Under the pieces are notes generated by a model that did not search any database, was not told the origin of the DNA, and worked only from the letters and a program-made list of their open reading frames with translations. This document shows positions 43,158 through 54,676 of a DNA stretch of 64,000 nucleotides, in pieces. Position numbers and translations under genes: made by a program. Source of the stretch: Glebionis coronaria (lineage: Eukaryota > Streptophyta > Magnoliopsida > Asterales > Asteraceae). Positions within the stretch are counted from its first letter, which is position 1. Every line of letters starts with the position of its first letter. The DNA is taken from assembly GCA_025667525.1 (NCBI GenBank), contig CM046878.1:77975696-78039695 (forward strand). Reading direction: 5' to 3'.

Positions 43158-43498
43158 TGTTATGTTTAGTATTTATCTTTCGCCTATGTTGTGTCTAGGA
43201 AATTAAGAGTCGAGTAGCCTAGTTTCCTAAGAACTAAGAATAAAGGTCGGTCGGCAATGTCTAAGCCCAACCCGGCCCGTAGGACTTGTAATAGTCGATT
43301 TCCCCTCACCTCTATAAAAGGAGGTGAGGGGGAACGAACCAAACACGTCATTCTTTCAATAAACTAATCGAGATTCGATTAGGGATAATACCTTGTGGGC
43401 GTCACTTTATCTTTTTCTGTCGATTCATTCTTCTTGTGTGTGTTCTTCGATCGATACTCCGCATCTAGTAATCAGGGTTGTAGGGACTAAACCCTACA
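43158..43498 (+). repeat. Copia-2 5' LTR
   Basis: TGTTATGTTTAG...AACCCTACA, with a CTCTATAAAAGGAGG promoter-like word near 43311. PBS follows at 43501. Confidence 0.95.
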
Positions 43499-44023
43499 AG
43501 TGGTATCATAGCCTGGTTCTCGAGGTCTGCTGGTTACTAGGAGATTGTTGAAGGTTATTGTAGATCGGGTTTAGATCAGCAAGGGTGCAGTTGGGATCGA
43601 TTGAAAAGGGATCGCTGGTGGTTTTCATCGCTGGTGTTTGGTTGCTTGTTTGGTGGCTGGTTGTTATCACAGGTTACCAAGGAAGAAGAAGGACCGTGTG
43701 TTGATTTTGTTAGTCAAGTCAATTATAGGTTTATTAATACTACAAAGAGTTATTGGGCTAAGTATGGATCGGGTCTAAGGCTTATTCTTTTTGTTTTTAA
43801 AAGGATATTGGACCAGTTGTTAGATTTGGTTAATTGTTTTTTTTGTTTTGTTTTAAAATAAAACAAAAAGGTTAATAATTGTAGTATTGCACAAGGGGAC
43901 TTCGTAACTCGTGATTGTGAGGATTAACGTATCACAAGGTTTAGCGAGTTACCGAATGGATTTTGTCGATTTGTGATTGTGAGGTTTTTCACAAGGTTTA
44001 GCAAATCAACAAAAGGATAAAGA

Positions 44024-45765
44024 ATGACGGGAGCCAAGTTTGACATCGATAAATTCGATGGAACTGGTGATTTCGGGTTATAGAGAATCAAGATGCGTGC
44101 TTTATTAATCCAGAACGGATGTGAAGCAGCTCTAGAAGTTTTACCCGCGAATATGGAAGCTGAAGAGAATATCTAAGCTTGATAAGAAAGCTCACAGTAC
44201 CATGATTTTGTGTTTAGGTAACAAGGTCCTGAGAGAGGTTACCGGGGAGACGACTGCTGTGGAGGTTTGGTCAAAGCTCGAGTCTTTATACATGACAAAG
44301 TCATTGGCCAACAAGTTATACATGAAGAAGAAGTTGTATACATTCTACATGCCGACTGAACGAAAGATTTCCGAGCATATAGATGAGTTCAACAAAATCG
44401 TTCTTGATTTAGCAAATATTGAGGTTAAATTCGAGGATGAAGATATTGCTTTATTGTTACTCACTTCCTTACCAGCATCATACGAAGACTTTGTGGATAC
44501 CTTACTTTATGGACGGGAAGCTTTGACTTTGAAGGACGTGATGAACACACTAAATTCAAAGGAAATCAAAGAAAGGTCCAAGGCGAAGGGGGATGATGGT
44601 GAAGGGTTATACGTGAGGGGAAGAACTGATCGCAGGAATTCGTATCAGTCAATGGGAAAGTCAAGATCGAAGTCTCGAGGTGGAAGACTCAAATGCTTTA
44701 TTTTCCATTATGAGGAGCACTTGATAAGAAACTGTCTGAAGAATAATCGCAAGAAGTCAAAAGGTTACATTAAGAAAGATGATCAACCAACCTCCAGTGG
44801 TTCGATCTATGACAGTTCTGAGGTGATGATGGTGATGAGTGCAAAGAGACTGCAAGATTGGATCATGGATTCAGGAGGTTCATATCATATGTTACCCAGG
44901 TTAGATGTATTTTCTGTTTTTATGGAATGCGATGGGGGTAGCGTACTGTTGGGTGACAACAGGGAGTGCAAGATCAGGGGTATTGGCAAGGTAAAGGTAC
45001 AACTGAAATATGGGTCAAGTTTTGTGTTACACAATGTCAGGTACATTCTTGAATTGAAAAGAAACTTGATATCGTTGGGAACTCTTGAAAAAGAGGGATA
45101 TATCGTAAAATTGCAGTCGGGCAAAATCAAGGTGATTAATGGTTCTAGGGTTATTATATCTAGAACCCGAAGGGAGAACTGTGTGTACTCTTTGGATAGT
45201 CATGCAGTCGCTGGTGAGCTTAATGCTAGTGTTGAAGAAAAAGACAATCTTGTGCAGGTTTGGCATAAAAGACTGGGACATATCAGTGAGACGGGACTAC
45301 AAATGCTAGAAAAGCGGGGTTTGTTTGGCAAGAAGAGTCTAGGTAAGCTCGTTTTTTGTGAGAATTATGTTCTGGGAAAGTTACATCGAGTCAGTTTTGG
45401 TGTAGGAAGGCACACTACTCAAGGAGTGATAGACTATGTTCATTTAGACTTATGGGGTCGGTCTCAGGTGGAATCATTGGGAGGTAAGAGGTATTTCTTA
45501 TCTATAGTTGATGATTATTCCAAGAGGGTATAGGTTTATGTTCTCAGGTTTAAACACGAAGCATTTGGGAAGTTCAAAGAGTGGAAGCAGTTAGTAGAGA
45601 ATCAGACTGGGAGGACGGTTAAGAAGCTTAGGACGGATAATGGTCTTGAGTTCTGTAACCGGGAGTTTAATCAGCTGCGCACTGAGAGTGGGATTGCTAG
45701 ACATTTTACAGTTGCTGGGACGCCGCAGCAGAATGGGTTAGAAGAACGGATGAACATAACTCTCA
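44024..45765 (+). pseudogene. Copia-2 gag, protease and integrase region with stops
   Basis: ATG 44024 begins MTGAKFDIDKFDG, a typical copia Gag start. Stops at 44081-44083 and near 44174 break it, after which a 443-codon frame (44202-45533) carries the UBN2-type Gag core. A zinc knuckle with its second cysteine replaced by phenylalanine (CFIF...H...C) follows, then protease (WIMDSGGSYHM), and the HHCC integrase zinc domain with its last cysteine changed (CENY). TAG 45531-45533 interrupts just after the DDYS box. Integrase continues in frame with RTDNGLEF and PQQNGLEER (D and E residues present). Confidence 0.85.
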
Positions 45766-46172
45766 TGGACAAGGTACGCTGTTTATTAATACAGCCTGGA
45801 TTGCCCAAGACCTTCTGGGTGGAAGCGACATGTACGAACGCATATCTTATAAATAGGTCACCATCGACAGCGATTGAGAAGAAGATACCTATGGAGATGT
45901 GGTCGGGACATCCTAGTGATTATAGGATGTTGAGGGTTTTCGGCTGTGTCGCGTATTCACACGTTAAACAAGGTAAGCTCGAGCCGAGATCGGTAAAATG
46001 CGTTCTTTTAGGGTATCCTGAAGGTGTGAAGGGATACAGACTATATAGGCTTGATAATGAATCACCTAAAATAGTCACAAGCAGGAACGTGGTCTTCAAT
46101 GAAAGTGTCATGTACAAAGACACGATGAAGGATTCTGGTGCAGGAAAAGATAAGTCTGTTGAGGAATTATAG
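45750..46172 (+). pseudogene. Copia-2 integrase C-terminal region
   Basis: Open frame continuing the integrase: FWVEATCTNAYLINRSPS, then the RVFGC and GYRLYRLD boxes of the copia integrase C-terminus. Ends at TAG 46170-46172 in the variable linker before RT. Confidence 0.8.
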
Positions 46173-47488
46173 TTTGAAGTGGAACTACAAATGTTAAATA
46201 ATCATACACCTGAGGGAGACCAGATAGGTCAAGAAGATCAAACAGGTTAGGAAGATCAGACCGATCAGGAAGATGGCTATGATGAAGGTGCAGGGGTTCA
46301 AGAAATTGATCATCCACCGGATCTCACAAATTATCAATTGGTTCGGGATAGAGAGCCAAGGACAAGAACCAAACCGACAAGGTTTCGGGATGAGAGTAAT
46401 ATGGTTGCTTACGCGTTTGCTGCAGCAGAGGAAGAAGATACTCATGAACCATTGACATACCAGGAAGCAGTTGCTTGTGAAGACAATTCTAAGTGGAAAG
46501 CTGCTATGAAAGAAGAGATGGATTCTTTGAGGAAGAACAAGACCTGGGTGTTAGTAGATCATCCAGCTGGGCAAAAGCTGGTGAGTTGAAAATGGCTGTT
46601 CAAAATAAAGGAAAGGATTAAAGGTGTTCAAAAGCCTAGGTAAAAGGCAAGGTTGGTGGCTCGTGGGTTCACACAAAGGGCAGGTATTGATTACAATGAA
46701 GTATTTTCGCCGGTAGTTCGACACACATATATTCGGGTTATACTTACATTAACTGCGTGTAAAGATTATGAGCTGGAGTAGCTTGATGTAAAGACGGCGT
46801 TTTTACATGGAAATCTTGAAGAAGTGATTTACATGAGGCAGCCACCGGGATTTGAACAAGGTAACAAGGTATGTTTGTTAAAGAAATCTCTTTATGGTTT
46901 GTAACAGTCACCTAGGCAATGGTACAAGAAGTTCGATGAGTATATGCTAAGCAATGGGTTTAAGCGTAGCAGTTACGACAACTGCTATATTACAGGAGTT
47001 ATACACAAGGGGAGTATATCTATCTATTGTTATATGTAGACGATATGCTGATTGCTTGTAAAAGCAAGGCTGAGATCGCGGCTACCAAGTCTTTGCTTAA
47101 AAGGGAGTTCGACATGAAAGAACTCGGGGAAGCAAAGAAGATTCTTGGTATGGAGATCGTCAGGGATCAGAGTCACAAGATTCTAAGGGTGTCACAATAC
47201 GGGTACGTTTCTAAAGTTTTAAAAAGGTTTAGAATAGACAATGGGAAGTCGGTTCAGACACCATTGGATGGGCACTTCAAGCTGTCGCTGAAGGATTGCC
47301 CGGTTAGGGATTGTGATGTTGAAAGAATGAGTAGGGTGCCATATTCAAATGCGGTTGGGAGCTTAATGTACTTGATGGTGTGCACGAGGCCAAACATAGC
47401 GTATGCAGTAAGTGTAGTTAGCAGATATTTGGCAAATCCGGGTAAACTCTATTGGGAAGCAGTGAAGTGGATTATGAAATATTTGTAG
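46173..47488 (+). pseudogene. Copia-2 reverse transcriptase, fragmented
   Basis: [39 protein letters not shown] with the catalytic aspartate present, YVDDMLIA, and SLMYLMVCTRPNIAYAV are all visible, in more than one frame. In-frame stops lie at about 46587, 46640, 46779 and 46903, and a frame change at about 47020. The catalytic Asp residues are conserved, so this RT died by nonsense and frameshift, unlike copia-1, where a catalytic Asp itself is lost. Confidence 0.85.
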
Positions 47489-48004
47489 GGTACTGTAAAC
47501 GTGGGTTTGGTGTATGGGACAATCCGTGGCAACCATGTGTACGTAACAGGTTTTGTTGATTCAGACTACGCTAAGGATCCAGATAAGGGTAGGTCTCTCA
47601 TTGGTTACGCATTTTTAGTACAAGGATGTGTTGTAAGCTGAAAAGCAACGCTACAACACGTGGTGGATCTTTCAACTCCAGAGGAGGAGTATGGCCCTTA
47701 CGGAGGTTGTGAAGGAAGCTATTTGGCTAAGAGGACTCTTAGAAGAGTTGGGCGTGAAGCTCAACAGTGTTGTAGTTAATTGTGATAATCAGGGCCCGAT
47801 TCACTTATCGTGGAATCATGTTTTTCATGAAAGGACAAAGCACATCAATGTGCGTTATCACTTTATCAGAGAAGTCTTGGAAGCAAAGACGATTGAAGTT
47901 CTGAAGGTGGGTACTGAACACAATGCTGCGGATGCCTTGACGAAGGTGGTACCTGGACGCAAGTTACAACACTACTTGGAGTTGCTGAGTGTTGGAATAG
48001 GCTA
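47489..48004 (+). pseudogene. Copia-2 RNase H region
   Basis: After TAG 47486-47488 coding resumes with a V-D-S-D-Y segment, then EEEYGPYGGC-like sequence in shifted frames and CDNQGPIHLSWN, TKHINVRYHFIRE, NAADALTK at 47760-47950. Ends TAA just upstream of the 3' LTR. Confidence 0.8.
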
Positions 48005-48026
48005 ATATAAAGTCTAAGGTGGAAAT

Positions 48027-48357
48027 TGTTATGTTTAGTCTTTATCTTTCGCCTTTGTCGTGTCTAGGAAATTAAGAGTCGAGTAGCCTAGTTTCCTAAT
48101 AACTAAGAATAAAGGTCGGCTGGCAATGTTTAAGCCCAACCTGACCCGTAGGACTTGTAATAGTCGGTTCCCCCTCATCTCTATAAAAGGAGGTGATGGG
48201 GAACGAACCAAACACGTCATTGTTAATCGAGATTCGATTAGGGATAATACCTTGTGGGTGTCACTTTATCTTTTTCTGTCAATTCATTCTGCTTGTGTGT
48301 GTTCTTCGATCGATATTCCGCATCTAGTAATCAGGGTTGTAGGGACTAAACCCTACA
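48027..48357 (+). repeat. Copia-2 3' LTR
   Basis: TGTTATGTTTAG...AACCCTACA. Lacks about 10 bp (around TTTCAATAAA) present in the 5' LTR near 43353-43365. Confidence 0.95.
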
Positions 48358-48493
48358 CCGAGCTTTATGCCAATGCTGTTCTAAAATTCTTGTTAAAGCT
48401 ATTGAGCTAATCGGCTCATCTTTTGTGTTAGCATGTATCTATACGCAGTTGACGAGTTCAATCACACAATTTTGTTCATAAACCTATACGCAG

Positions 48494-48839
48494 GTAAACA
48501 TGCGTGCGTTGATTGACAGGGTTTCTCCTCTCGTGGGGCTAGGCAGTCGAGATTTTACAGCGGGTCAGACTGCTATAAAAGCCGCCTCGTGCAAAGTGAC
48601 TAAACACGAGAAAACATGTGTTGAAAATCAACACGTGTTTATTCCTTTCGCGTTTGATACATTTGGTTTCCTTGCACCTGAGGCGGTGGAGCTACTTACT
48701 AAAATACAACGTGTTATGAATAGTAATGTTTTGACTCCTAAATCCACAAACTAACGTTGTATTTAATATATTTGGTTTTGCTATACAAAAAGGGCTAGCG
48801 ACACAGCTTGTTGCCCGTTTGTCTTCTCCTAGTATGTAA
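48494..48839 (+). pseudogene. Pseudogene fragment, C-terminal exon of an unidentified plant repeat-associated family
   Basis: Begins after an intron-like CGCAG. The frame gives MRALIDRVSPLVGLGSRDFT, FIPFAFDTFGFLAPEAVELL and, after a frameshift near 48750, FNIFGFAIQKGLATQLVARL, then TAA 48837-48839. Such F-x-PFAF-x-TFG ... AIQKG-A-QLVARL endings recur in plant reverse-transcriptase-associated hypothetical proteins; that is memory of pattern and not a search. Copia-2 inserted just upstream, at CCGAG, probably inside the same old gene. Confidence 0.4.
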
Positions 48840-48969
48840 ATTATAATTATTAATAAAATAAAGAAATAGCAAAAAAATAAAAAATAAAAAATAAAAAATA
48901 AGAAAAAACTGAAGTAGTTACAAACACTAATCTTTGTTAGGAAAACGATAACCAAATGTGTAAGAATAT

Positions 48970-49113
48970 GTATCAAAGGCCTCTTGGCCCAGCGGTATGT
49001 GAGTGACTCTCTAACCTAAAGGTTGTGGGTTCAAGTCTCGGTGGAAACATGTGAGATAGAATTTGTGAGATAGTTTGTGTGAGTTGTAAAAAAATTGCCG
49101 TTCAAAAAAAAAA
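48970..49113 (+). mobile_element. tRNA-derived SINE, 144 bp, with 16-bp TSD
   Basis: Pol III box A-like TGGCCCAGCGG and box B-like GGTTCAAGTC, a body ending TTGCCGTTC, and an A-tail. Flanked by AAATGTGTAAGAATAT at 48954-48969 and 49114-49129. The exact long TSD is strong evidence of LINE-mediated insertion. Confidence 0.9.
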
Positions 49114-49129
49114 AAATGTGTAAGAATAT

Positions 49130-49600
49130 ATTACCCCGTATTATTGATTATGTATATGTATTGGGCACAAGCCCGTTTTTAGAAATATTCTTGTAATCAT
49201 ATATATTGTACCATATACGTATTATCGATTAATCAGATACATGCATGTACAGAAGTGGTCTTCGATGAGCATAAAATACGCTTCCCATGCAAACATGGTG
49301 ACTAGGTCAAAATGACTCAATTACTTATGAGTTTCGGCCTTTAATTTTCGCACGTATTAGGCTGCTTGTGGGTTAGGCAGAACCGAACATGCGTCTCATA
49401 TACAAAAGAATAGTACTTCAACTCGTATTAAATAATTACCCTCGATTTCCTCCGATATATTTCAATTTCAACCAAATAAACGAACAACATCTTAAATTGT
49501 ACTCGTAGTAAAAATGTAACCCATGAAATTGAGCAAGTTGTACCCATCTGTATGTATCCCAGAAAACCAGCCCAAACATTTTAATACGTGTCAATCTACA
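49130..49600. other. Spacer, nothing recognised
   Basis: AT-rich, no feature supported. Confidence 0.4.
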
Positions 49601-49677
49601 ACTTCATGAACCAACCAATCACATCACGCCTCTCACCCTCACACGGATCACCATCAACGACTCACAACCTTTCTCAC

Positions 49678-49785
49678 CAGGGTATCACCAAACCAGCAAT
49701 CCGTGGTTTGGCTCGTGGTGGTGATGTGAAGCGTATCAGCAGCTTGATTTACGAGGAGACACGTGGCGTGTTGATCTTTGTGTAC
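49678..49785 (+). pseudogene. Histone H4 gene fragment
   Basis: [20 protein letters not shown] followed by [11 protein letters not shown] aligns with the conserved middle of histone H4 (about residues 27-62), with several substitutions at positions that are invariant in functional H4 and one missing residue after GVL. Both sides are unrelated sequence. Codon use is GC-richer than the surroundings, as expected of a histone source. H4 is a nucleosome core subunit; this piece cannot make it. Confidence 0.8.
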
Positions 49786-49814
49786 TGTGTTAATTGACAA
49801 ATTGGGTAATTACA

Positions 49815-50510
49815 TGTTGAGGTTGTTTGTTTAGCTTATATAAGGGAAATTGATTTTGGCTTATGTAAGAGTCTTAATTTTGTGGCTTTTTTCGATTTAT
49901 ATAGTCGTCTCTAATTAAATAAGCAAAAACTCGGGTTTATGAAATATAAGTTGAAATATGGTTTTCTTTTGCAACTTAAGGGCTTATATAAGTTTACCAT
50001 ATATAATAAGCTTATGTAAGTCCCCAAATAAGTAACAAAATCGGGGCTTTTGTTATATAAGCTTAAATTGGCTTACATTATACAAAAACCAAACACCCCG
50101 TATATGTGAGGTTGTTTTGGCTGATTTGGTTTTGGCTTATGTTTTATAAGCTCTATTTTTTGGCTTATTTTGAAATTATTTTGCCTATGTAAGTTTATTA
50201 TGTTATAATGAAGTTATTTAAGATGGAATGTTTCAAAATAAACCACAAAAGTGGCTTTATTAAACATAAGCCCCAAACCAAATAAGCCATATGCCGCTAT
50301 ATACTCCTGAAACAAACATATCTTAATTTTTGAGCTTAATTGATTTTTTTTTGCTAGTATAAAGATTTTATATTATAAGCTAACAAGTTTCAATAGGCCA
50401 AAGAGTGGGGCTTATAATATAAAAGCCAAAATCAAATAATTTTTTTTTGCATATGAACTTAATCAAAAAAGGCCACTTATAATCTGAAAACAAACAGGCC
50501 TTGAGGGTTT
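49815..50510. mobile_element. Cluster of MITE-like inverted repeats with GTTTG...CTTATATAAGC words
   Basis: Element 1 (about 49818-50099): GAGGTTGTTTGTTTAGC at the left against AAACCAAACACCCC at the right. Element 2 (about 50110-50505): GAGGTTGTTTTGGCTGATTT against AAAACAAACAGGCC. Interiors are dense in CTTATA/TATAAG. They resemble hAT-type MITEs; TSDs not resolved. Confidence 0.45.
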
Positions 50511-51930
50511 TTTTTTCTGGCTTCTATGGTTCCTACATAACGTCAGTTTTTGGCTTAGTTTGAAACATACAAGTTTACATAAGATTAATGTCATAATAAG
50601 TTTATATAAAGGCTCTTATGTTTCAAAATATGGCGGAAAAAATTTGGTGTATGAAACATAATCTGAAATCACAATAAATAAGCTTAGACAAATTATACTT
50701 TTTTTGCTTCATGAGTAAAAGTAACCTTTATTAATGCTAAATCGTTAATACATTTACAGATTTTAATTAGTGAACCAGAATAGAAAACCAGTTGTTACTT
50801 TGACCTGCAATGCAACTGCATCCATCTCTAACTGTACTATTAGCGAAGTTGTGACTGAACTTCGTATGTTTTAAGGTGTATATTGATTTTAGCTACCAGA
50901 TGTGCCTTCTGCTGCTCCATTTCGTTTAATTAAGAGCATAAAATTGTTGGTCTTAGGAGCACATTAGTGATTTACTGAACATGGAATTGACCATTTTATT
51001 AGAATTGGTTCGTTTAGTAACATTAGAACATTTCATTGCTAGAGCTCCGCGCTACTACTGTGTTACAAGAGTTGCTGTTAACTGCAGCAAGTTGGTCAGC
51101 CTTTTACCCGAATAAAAAATCTTAACGTACATGGTTTTCCTACAAAACCTTTCCGCTACATCACCACATGGGGAAAACAAATCCTGGAAAACAAAATTTT
51201 ATTTTCAAAATACACAGTTATAAATATCATAAACAAAAAGATTCATATTACAAATACTTTGTTGGAGGTCGTATGTGTTGATTACTCAAATACACAATGC
51301 ATGCGTGGCCGTAAGCAATCTCTCTCACACGTTGGAACATGGAAGAGTTTACACCATGAACTTAATTAGTACTGTAATATTTAGCTTGTGTTACCTTTCA
51401 AAGTATTTACAAGGGGAAATAATCCTTGCTAAGTTGCCTGCAAAACATTTTTGCCTAATTTATCCCATTCATCTTAAAAAATATTTGTCCCTCATCCGTG
51501 TTTTCTTCTATACTCCTCCAAACAAGCTGTATTAATATACTGGTTCGAAGGATGTTTCAGTTTGTAATAAGATGCTTTACCCATACATCAATAGAAACAA
51601 TATGCTTTGAACCTTCTACAGTTTTATCGAGACACGGTTACTATAGTTATTTATTTAGCATAAATGCTCATTGAAACAATTTCTCTTTGACACTCTAATG
51701 CAGTATAATAGATTATGAAGAAGTTGATTTCATTACACGGTAGAAAGAAGGGCTAGTGAGTAAGGGTACTTCGCAGTGCAAACAACACAAAACGAATTAG
51801 TAAAAAACTAATGTGATAAAATTCGATAAAATTCCTCTCTATAAATATAGTTAAGATAGAATACGATTAGAAAATCAGTGCCTTACACGGGTCTGTAACT
51901 GTTACTTCAATAACTCATAGCACCATGCTC
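50511..51930. other. Spacer downstream of the membrane gene, no gene supported
   Basis: Short frames only; the 86-codon plus-strand frame at 51275 has no recognisable feature. Confidence 0.4.
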
Positions 51931-52141
51931 TTATACCTTGTGGAAACACTTCATAAATTCAGTACGGAAGAATTCCAACTCTCTCTTGAGCTTTTCATTC
52001 TCTTGCGTTAATTTTTGCGTTAGTTTTTTAGTTAGTTTTTGTTTTTGCGTTAATTTCGTAATGCAATCCCATGCTAATCTACTCTAATGTTGGATAGGAC
52101 AATATGTTATGCACCAGCAACTCCACTTTGGAACACCTGAA
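51931..52141 (-). other. Candidate 3' exon with coiled-coil reading frame
   Basis: Minus strand, preceded by acceptor-like TTTTCAG (52142 onward) and containing donor-like CACAAG/GTATAAG. It reads KLTQKQKLTKKLTQKLTQ, then ENEKLKRELEFF and a stop at 51931-51933, i.e. repeated L-T-Q/K-K units suggestive of a coiled coil. It lies 3' of the membrane-protein gene, whose stop codon is followed at once by GAAG/GTATGC, a donor-like site. It could be a 3' UTR exon of that gene or a separate small gene. Confidence 0.35.
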
Positions 52142-52683
52142 AATGAAAAGGTTATGAAAAGGTTATGTAATACCATCACTAAGAGTGAAAACAGAATACC
52201 CACCGTCAAGGATAACTATACTGAACGACTCCAGAATTTCCCCCTCTCTCCGCATACAACCACATATTATAAACAACAAACTCGAAGCTCATCAGAATAT
52301 ACATAATTGTATATGGTTAGTTGAGCTGGGTAATGGAATTAAACAAATTCAAATCAATATCAGTAACTTCTAATTCAGGTGAAAATGTGCCCGCAACCTA
52401 TACATTTTCCCCCTTGTTTTAATATACTAATATGACATTAAGAGATTGTTTAGCTAGAACCTTATTTAGGGACCTTAAAGCTTATTGTGTAATGCGACAG
52501 CTACCAAAAGCTTTTTGGAGGATGCGATGTAGTAATAAGTTTAATAATCCCTTCACAAGGGGCTTTAGGGATATACATACATTACTAAGCTAAAGTTTAG
52601 CAAAACAACCCATTAAGAAGCTCTAAGCATTAAAATACTTGAAATAGCTAATATACTTGAAACTAATAGTCAAAGCATACCTT

Positions 52684-53802
52684 CTATTCATCATGTAGGG
52701 ATGCGGCCGGACGTTGTCTGTTCAAAAACCAAACGTATACGTTTGCTTCGATCCAGTCACATTTGTGATGCATTAGGATGGCTAGAGTGCAAAAGAGAAG
52801 GACATTGAAATCCTGGGGGGTGGGCGTGAAAATATAGAGAAGACCAGAGATTGTCATGGAAAGAGACATGATGATCCCGCCCAAAACCCATGTCTCGAAA
52901 AGCCGTCCACGGTCCAATAAGAGTGCCCCTTGGAATGCCCAAAAGGCTCCGGCGTTGCAGACGGCAATCCAGATGAGGGTTGGGGTAGGCTCGATACGTC
53001 TCCCCCAACAGCAGTCGGTAGCCAAAAGTGCGATGCCAGTTGTGGATGTGTAAATTGCACCCTGTTTGGCCCAGCTTTCTAGGAGTATCTCACGGTCGGT
53101 TTGGGGGGGTTGCCCTGCTTGTGGGTCAGGCACACGCGTACCAAACAAGCGTCTCATCTACACAAAGAAGCAAATTAAAAGAGAGGTACATAATATGATT
53201 AGTAGTAGTTCGTATCATCTTTCAAGGGTTAAAAATGGCATACCAGCAAGGGCTTAAAGATCATCAAGAGCACATAGAGAGGTGACATGATAACTACGAT
53301 AAACCCGAACCTGTCGGAGAAGATATAATGGGATGAGCAAAGACCCATGATGGCGAGACGAGCACTGATGCCGAGAAAGGAATACAAGATTAAGATGTCA
53401 CGACTTCCGTTAGATGGGGCAAGGGAGAAACTTAACAAGCCTATGATATTCAAAGCTACAAGGTAAATAATGGTAAGTGGTGAGTGGTCGAGGATCTCCG
53501 TGCCTTTACCGACACCAATCGTAGCGATGGCAGAACCCCCCATGAACTTAAGTCCGTCATCTGTGAACTTCTTAAAGAGTCTGTCGATACGCCGTCCTTG
53601 GCTGAAAACAGAATCAGGTTAGGGGTTTTGCAGGATAAAAGAGTAAAGCAGTGGACATATATGAGCAACACGTGGCATGTACGTACCCTGGAAAGAAGCT
53701 GCAAAAGCACATTACAGCAGCGTAGCCGACCCTATAAGCAACGGTAGTTACAAACCATGTTGCAATCAAAACCAAAACATTATACACCCAGAACATCTTC
53801 TC
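52684..53802 (-). CDS. Uncharacterised multi-pass membrane protein (three coding exons)
   Basis: Exon a 53687-53802 (ATTTGCAG before, GTACGT after), exon b 53244-53601 (TTTTCAG before, GTATGC after), exon c 52684-53157 (TGTGTAG before, stop TAG). Phases join without a stop; from ATG 53794-53796 the product has 313 residues. Hydrophobic segments recur: FWVYNVLVLIATWFV, IIYLVALNIIGLLSF, ILILYSFLGISARL, IVVIMSPLYVLLMIF, then three or four more in exon c (IWIAVCNAGAFWAF, LGGIIMSLSMTISGL, VLLFCTLAILM), about 8-9 helices. A charged loop (GTRVPDPQAGQPPQ) separates the halves. No known family recognised. Start uncertain: an upstream exon may add residues. The clean splice sites and intact frame argue for a live gene. 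Confidence 0.75.
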
Positions 53803-54187
53803 CTGCAAATAAAGATATTATTGGAGTTGGAAAGGTCGTAAACTTTATAGGTCGTCCTAAACATGAAGTATCTGTCAATCCACTTGTTTCGATTCTAGTC
53901 CTATGTTAGATTAGATATAAAAACAACAACAACAACAACAAGAGAATAACCCATAAAAATCAAATTTCAAACAGCAAAAGTCAAAAATTGCAATTTCAAA
54001 TGGGGGTTTTTTATTTAAAACAAAATAACTACAGTAATACAATAAACTATGAAGAAATTAACATGGCATTATTGATATAATCATCATCATTACTTCATTA
54101 GTAATTAAAAGTTAAAACAAACACTACTAGTAATTAAACAGCTTAATTCTACAGTAAATAATAATATTGAAACGCACAAACAACAAC

Positions 54188-54262
54188 AAACCATTGCTTT
54201 GCTTTTGAAATTAAATCTTCGAACATAGACGCAACTTTCTAGGGTTTCTCGTTTCTTAATTA
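54188..54262 (-). other. Possible first exon / 5' UTR of the membrane-protein gene
   Basis: Minus strand, a CT-rich stretch with AAACCCTAG, a common plant 5' leader word, then an ATG opening MFEDLISKAKQWF before GTTGTT. A phase-compatible but weak donor (TTT/GTTGTT) would add about 13 residues to exon a; the better-looking donor (ATG/GTTTGT) does not keep phase. So translation from ATG 53796 in exon a is equally possible. Confidence 0.35.
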
Positions 54263-54676
54263 AAAACATAGTTTGAGGGGGCTTTTATAGGAGGTTTTTT
54301 TTTTTTTTTTTTACCTATTTTCACTTTTACCCTTTTAATTACTTTTTATTAAATAATCTCCCCTTAATTAAAAAAAGGTTGAAAACGAAATTATTAACCA
54401 TAACTTATAGCGAACCCAACCTATTTCAACCGTCTCTCGGGCCACTTATGTATGATCGGTTTTCGGGTTAACCCATTTAAACATGTACTCTAACCCATTT
54501 ATTTTAGTTTCGTGTCCTGTGTCACTATTTTGCAACCTTAGGTAGCACAATCAAATCTTTCTTACGAAATTATAAGTTGTTAAACTAATTAAAAGGCTGA
54601 GGCTAGTAACATACGATACGATTACAAAAGCTTTAAAAGAAGTCTTAAAGAGACGATGACTTTGCTACGTACAAAT

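Larger units (their letters stand above)
43158..48357 (+). mobile_element. Complete Ty1/copia retrotransposon, 5.2 kb, multiply broken
   Basis: LTRs 43158-43498 (341 bp) and 48027-48357 (331 bp, with a 10-bp internal deletion relative to the 5' LTR), TSD CCGAG (43153-43157 and 48358-48362), PBS-like TGGTATCATAGCC at 43501-43513, polypurine-type AAGGTGGAAA before the 3' LTR. Internal order is gag, protease, integrase, RT, RNase H. The reading frame is cut by many stop codons, indicating a copy older or more heavily mutated than copia-1, and of a different lineage with a compact Gag. Confidence 0.95.

Noticed and set aside
48970..49050. Functional tRNA gene
   Set aside because: Box A/B similarity is real, but the body, A-tail and TSD show a SINE; no cloverleaf could be drawn.
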